DNA of 10,371 nucleotides from Flammeovirgaceae bacterium UBA4659. GTDB lineage: Bacteria; Bacteroidota; Bacteroidia; Cytophagales; Cyclobacteriaceae. Numbering within the stretch: position 1 is the first letter of the stretch; each line of letters starts with the position of its first letter. The stretch covers positions 15,468 through 25,838 of the forward strand of contig DHLV01000166.1 in NCBI GenBank assembly GCA_002405445.1, given 5' to 3'. The notes below the pieces were generated by a model. It saw only the letters and a program-made list of their open reading frames with translations. It was not told where the DNA came from and searched no databases. Position numbers and translations under genes: made by a program. This document shows, piece after piece, positions 8,086 to 10,371 of the stretch.

Positions 8086-9098
8086 AATTTTACATTGTAG
8101 TAATCAATATACCAATCAATAAACTTACCTATCCCCACCTCAATCGGAGTGGCAGGCCGAAAGTTGATTTCGTTTATCAGGTCATCCACTGTTGCTAGCG
8201 CTTCTTTTACATCGCCTTCTTGCATGGGCATCAATTTCTTAACAGCCTGTTTACCAATTTTTGTTTCCAACAATTCGATGCAACGCATCAATTCAACCGT
8301 ACAGGTATTACCGATATTATAGATGCGGTAGGGGGCGAAACTTGTTGCCGGATCGGGATTCAGCGCACTCCACGAGTTGTTGGGCGCTGCCACGTTTGGC
8401 ACCAACCGCACAACACTTTCCACCACATCATCGATGTAGGTGAAATCGCGTTTCATTTTACCCTCATTGAAAACCTGTATGGGTGTTCCCTCAATGATCG
8501 ATTTCGTGAAGATAAACAATGCCATGTCAGGCCGTCCGTAAGGGCCATAAACCGTAAAAAACCTCAAACCGGTAGTCGGAAGGTTGTACAACACCGAATA
8601 AGAGTGAGCCATCAGTTCGTTTGCGCGTTTTGTGGCGGCATACAATGCAAGAGGATGATCAACGTGGTGGTGCCTCGAAAATGGCATCGATTGATTGGCT
8701 CCGTAAACCGAACTGGAAGAAGCATACACCAAATGCCTGACGTGCGCATGCCTACAACCCTCCAGCACGTTCAAAAATCCAACCAAATTACTTTCAACAT
8801 AAGAGTGCGGATTTACAATTGAGTAGCGAACCCCGGCCTGTGCCGCCAGGTTAACGACATAGTCAAATTGAAAATCTGCAAATAGCCGCTCCACTGGTGC
8901 GCGCTGAGCAATGTCAACAAGGCGAAAAACAAACGATGGATTTTGCTGAAGAATGGCCGTCCGTGCCTTTTTGAGAGACACATCGTAGTATTCGTTGAGG
9001 TTGTCGACACCCACCACCTGGTACCCGAGTTCGAGCAACTTTTTACTAACATGAAACCCAATGAATCCAGCCGAGCCGGTGATCAGTACTTTTGGCAT
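8082..9098 (-). CDS. UDP-glucuronate 4-epimerase-like SDR protein
   Basis: First gene of the minus-strand operon. An extended SDR epimerase of 338 residues resembling bacterial UDP-glucuronate 4-epimerases (the Cap1J/LspL/GAE group), which interconvert UDP-GlcA and UDP-GalA. The marks are VLITGSAGFIGFHVSKKL (4-21), VDNLNEYYDVSLK (31-43), NLAAQAGVRYSIVNPHSYVE (83-102), YASSSSVYGAN (125-135) with the catalytic Ser, Tyr153/Lys157 in LYAATKRANELMAHSY, and the group-typical GLRFFTVYGPYGRPDMALFIFTK and KMKRDFTYIDD segments. An upstream ATG at 9122 would add eight residues (MLILRFLI); MPKVLITG at 9098 gives the usual N-terminus and is chosen. No UDP-glucose 6-dehydrogenase is in the window to make UDP-GlcA, and the next gene encodes a UDP-HexNAc dehydrogenase, so an N-acetylated uronate substrate is possible. 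Family is clear; substrate is open. Confidence 0.88.
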   Translation of the reverse strand: MPKVLITGSAGFIGFHVSKKLLELGYQVVGVDNLNEYYDVSLKKARTAILQQNPSFVFRLVDIAQRAPVERLFADFQFDYVVNLAAQAGVRYSIVNPHSYVESNLVGFLNVLEGCRHAHVRHLVYASSSSVYGANQSMPFSRHHHVDHPLALYAATKRANELMAHSYSVLYNLPTTGLRFFTVYGPYGRPDMALFIFTKSIIEGTPIQVFNEGKMKRDFTYIDDVVESVVRLVPNVAAPNNSWSALNPDPATSFAPYRIYNIGNTCTVELMRCIELLETKIGKQAVKKLMPMQEGDVKEALATVDDLINEINFRPATPIEVGIGKFIDWYIDYYNVKL

Positions 9099-9170
9099 AA
9101 TTAAAAAGCGTAAAATTAACATTTTGTTTGTCCATGAATAGGCTAAAAAATCCGTTTCTTTGCAATTATT
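9099..9170. promoter_or_regulatory. divergent promoter region between the sugar operon and wzz-like gene
   Basis: This is the only divergent, non-coding stretch in the window (72 bp) and must start both transcripts unless promoters lie inside genes. On the plus strand TTTCTTTGC at 9155-9163 resembles the Bacteroidota -7 element TAnnTTTG with one mismatch, eight bases before the ATG at 9171, which would leave a very short leader. TTTG at 9127-9130 could be its -33 element, though 24 bp of spacing is longer than the usual 19-21. On the minus strand TAATTTTA, ending near 9112, is a weaker -7 candidate ahead of the epimerase ATG at 9098, without a clear -33. No operator palindrome or attenuator hairpin was seen. 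Confidence 0.4.
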
Positions 9171-10013
9171 ATGAGTTCAATGCAAGATGAAATTGATTTG
9201 CTCGACCTAGGAATTAAGGTGGTTGGGTTCTTTAGGAAGATTTTTTGGCAACTGGTAATCGCTGCCGCGCTAGGCGCGGGGTTGGGTTTTGGTTTTTTTT
9301 CGCTGGTACCGAAACAGTACGAGAGCAAGATGTTAATACAATCGGAGAAACTCACTTACTCATTAGGTAAGTCCTTGCTTGATGACTTAAACCAACTGGC
9401 TCTCGAAAAAAGTTGGGACTCTCTGGGGGCAAAATTGGGCATAACAGCCACCAATGCCGAGACGATTATCGCGATTCATCTTAAAAGCCCAATTGACCGA
9501 GCCGACCAGTTAAAAGAAAGTGAAAAAAGTTCATTTGAGATTATTGTACGCGTCTACGACTTGACCAAACTAATTCTGATTCAAAATGGACTGGAGAAAT
9601 ATTTAGGTAACAACCATTTCACGTTGCAGTTTGAAACGATGAAGAAGGAATACTACTTGGCAGTAATTTCAAAGCTCGATGAACAGATTGCAAAATTGAA
9701 GATACAGCAAGAACAGTTTGATGCCGGAAAATTGTACGTGGGGGGAAAAGATGCCGCCTATTATTTTGATCCATCAGTGTTCAATTCTCGCATTCTAGAT
9801 TGTGAGTTGAAGAAATTGAAATATCAAGATAGTGTTAAACTTGTCAAAAAAGTGAAGGTAATCACTGGATTTATGTCGTTCCAAAAACCCGTCTTCCCAA
9901 AATTACGGCAGTCTGTGCTGGTGGGTGCTGCTGTTGGAGTTATTGTTGTTCTGGCGATAGCGCTGCTGAGGCGGCTCAATAAAGCTCTCAAGAGTGATTC
10001 ACCTGCTGCGTAA
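9171..10013 (+). CDS. Wzz-like polysaccharide chain-length regulator
   Basis: Predicted inner-membrane protein of the polysaccharide co-polymerase (Wzz) type, which would set the modal chain length of the O-antigen or capsule polymer. The architecture is diagnostic though the sequence is divergent. It has a short cytoplasmic N-terminus, a transmembrane helix at about 25-46 (WQLVIAAALGAGLGFGFFSLV), the KQYESKMLIQS strand (48-58) that follows TM1 in Wzz proteins, a periplasmic region of about 190 residues with a charged helical stretch at 155-185, a Pro-containing FQKPVFPKLR (238-247) just before the second helix (about 248-266), and a basic cytoplasmic tail. At 280 residues it is near or slightly below most Wzz proteins and lacks the tyrosine-kinase domain of Wzc-type proteins. 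ATG 9171 is chosen; Met4 (9180) is a possible alternative. It is transcribed away from the sugar operon and overlaps ccmB by 20 bp. Confidence 0.75.
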   Translation: MSSMQDEIDLLDLGIKVVGFFRKIFWQLVIAAALGAGLGFGFFSLVPKQYESKMLIQSEKLTYSLGKSLLDDLNQLALEKSWDSLGAKLGITATNAETIIAIHLKSPIDRADQLKESEKSSFEIIVRVYDLTKLILIQNGLEKYLGNNHFTLQFETMKKEYYLAVISKLDEQIAKLKIQQEQFDAGKLYVGGKDAAYYFDPSVFNSRILDCELKKLKYQDSVKLVKKVKVITGFMSFQKPVFPKLRQSVLVGAAVGVIVVLAIALLRRLNKALKSDSPAA

Positions 10014-10371
10014 AGAACTTAAGTTAGAACTCAGACGAAAGTCAGTCATCGCAGGGCTTTCATTATACCTTGTTAGCACCGTCTTTATCTATTATCTATC
10101 AATTGGCTTCAACCGTCAGGTGCTTAACCCTTTGGTTTGGAGTGCCATATTTTGGGCTACTTTATTGTTTAGCGCCATCAATACAATTGCCAAGAGTTTT
10201 ATAGGCGAAAAACGCGGTATAGAGATCTACTATTTTTCTATTGTTGCACCCGAAAAAGTAGTTGCCAGCAAAATCATCTACAACTCGATTCTAAGCTTGT
10301 TGATGGGTCTGGCTGGCTACGGCTTATTCGCCACATTATTATCAAACCCCATCCAAGATCACTTCACCTTT
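9994..10371 (+). CDS. ccmB: heme exporter protein CcmB (cytochrome c maturation), 3' end cut by window edge
   Basis: Membrane permease subunit of the CcmAB ABC transporter, which releases holo-CcmE during cytochrome c maturation. The 126 visible codons (family about 220) remain open to the edge. They give LLRKELKLELRRKSVIAG at the N-terminus, the helix LSLYLVSTVFIYYLSIG, then the characteristic WSAIFWATLLFSAINTIAKSFIGEKRG segment, YYFSIVAPEKVVASKIIYNS, and a third helix near residues 99-115. These match CcmB as found in Bacteroidota. An in-frame stop at 9967-9969 limits the start, and the only standard start codon before the conserved region is GTG 9994-9996 (GTG ATT CAC CTG CTG CGT). This lies inside the wzz-like gene, giving a 20 bp overlap in a different frame. 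The overlap suggests translational coupling of two functionally unrelated genes. Family assignment is firm; the GTG start is inferred. Confidence 0.87.
   Translation, partial: MIHLLRKELKLELRRKSVIAGLSLYLVSTVFIYYLSIGFNRQVLNPLVWSAIFWATLLFSAINTIAKSFIGEKRGIEIYYFSIVAPEKVVASKIIYNSILSLLMGLAGYGLFATLLSNPIQDHFTF

Noticed and set aside
8220..8822. Long plus-strand open frame (200 codons) opposite the UDP-glucuronate epimerase-like gene
   Set aside because: It lies wholly antisense to a gene with clear family motifs, and its translation shows no domain, membrane segment or start context; it is a by-product of codon use on the other strand.
9099..9122. N-terminal extension of the epimerase from ATG 9122
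   Set aside because: The added residues (MLILRFLI) are not typical of the family, and the ATG at 9098 places the Rossmann strand at the normal position. The extension cannot be fully excluded.
9143..9355. Minus-strand open frame of 70 codons covering the divergent promoter and the start of the wzz-like gene
   Set aside because: It would run antisense to the signal-like first helix of the Wzz-like protein and across the promoter region; no family resemblance.
1..10371. Rho-independent terminators, tRNA or other RNA genes, insertion sequences, CRISPR arrays, long repeats
   Set aside because: Looked for on both strands; coding density is very high, the few gaps are short, and none holds a convincing stem-loop with T-run, clover-leaf or repeated unit.

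Overview
The window is a nucleotide-sugar biosynthesis block of a surface-polysaccharide locus, most likely from the phylum Bacteroidota and perhaps a Cytophagales-like lineage. Three things support that assignment, none decisive alone: no purine-rich Shine-Dalgarno sequences were noted at the starts inspected, there is a TTTCTTTGC motif just ahead of a start codon that resembles the Bacteroidota -7 element (TAnnTTTG), and a CcmB-type protein of the kind found in that phylum sits at the right edge. No species can be named.

Layout: positions 1-9098 carry ten genes on the minus strand, packed with 1-3 bp gaps or 4-8 bp overlaps except for a 36 bp gap before rfbA and an apparent gap of about 13 bp before gmd. 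In order of transcription (right to left) they are a UDP-glucuronate 4-epimerase-like protein, a TviB/WbpO-type UDP-HexNAc 6-dehydrogenase, galE, a WbpE-type aminotransferase, a WbpD-type N-acetyltransferase, a WbpB/WlbA-type dehydrogenase, rfbA, rfbC, rfbB and a gmd that runs off the left edge. A 72 bp divergent intergenic region (9099-9170) separates them from two plus-strand genes: a Wzz-like chain-length regulator (9171-10013) and the first 126 codons of ccmB (9994 to the edge), which overlap by 20 bp.

How the genes fit together: the right-hand minus-strand genes can form a near-complete route from UDP-GlcNAc to UDP-2,3-diacetamido-2,3-dideoxy-glucuronate (6-oxidation, 3-oxidation, 3-transamination, 3-N-acetylation). 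galE and the second epimerase interconvert gluco and galacto forms of UDP-sugars. rfbA, rfbB and rfbC make dTDP-4-keto-L-rhamnose, and gmd makes GDP-4-keto-6-deoxy-mannose. The final reductases (RmlD, Fcl or Rmd) and the 2-epimerase (WbpI) are not in the window, nor is any glycosyltransferase, flippase or polymerase. The Wzz-like protein would set chain length of the polymer made from these precursors. ccmB probably marks where the locus meets housekeeping cytochrome c maturation genes.

I see no RNA gene, mobile element, CRISPR array, long repeat or disrupted gene. Most of the window is ordinary polysaccharide-locus content; the points worth checking are the uncertain substrate of the second epimerase, the wzz-ccmB overlap, and the non-ATG starts.
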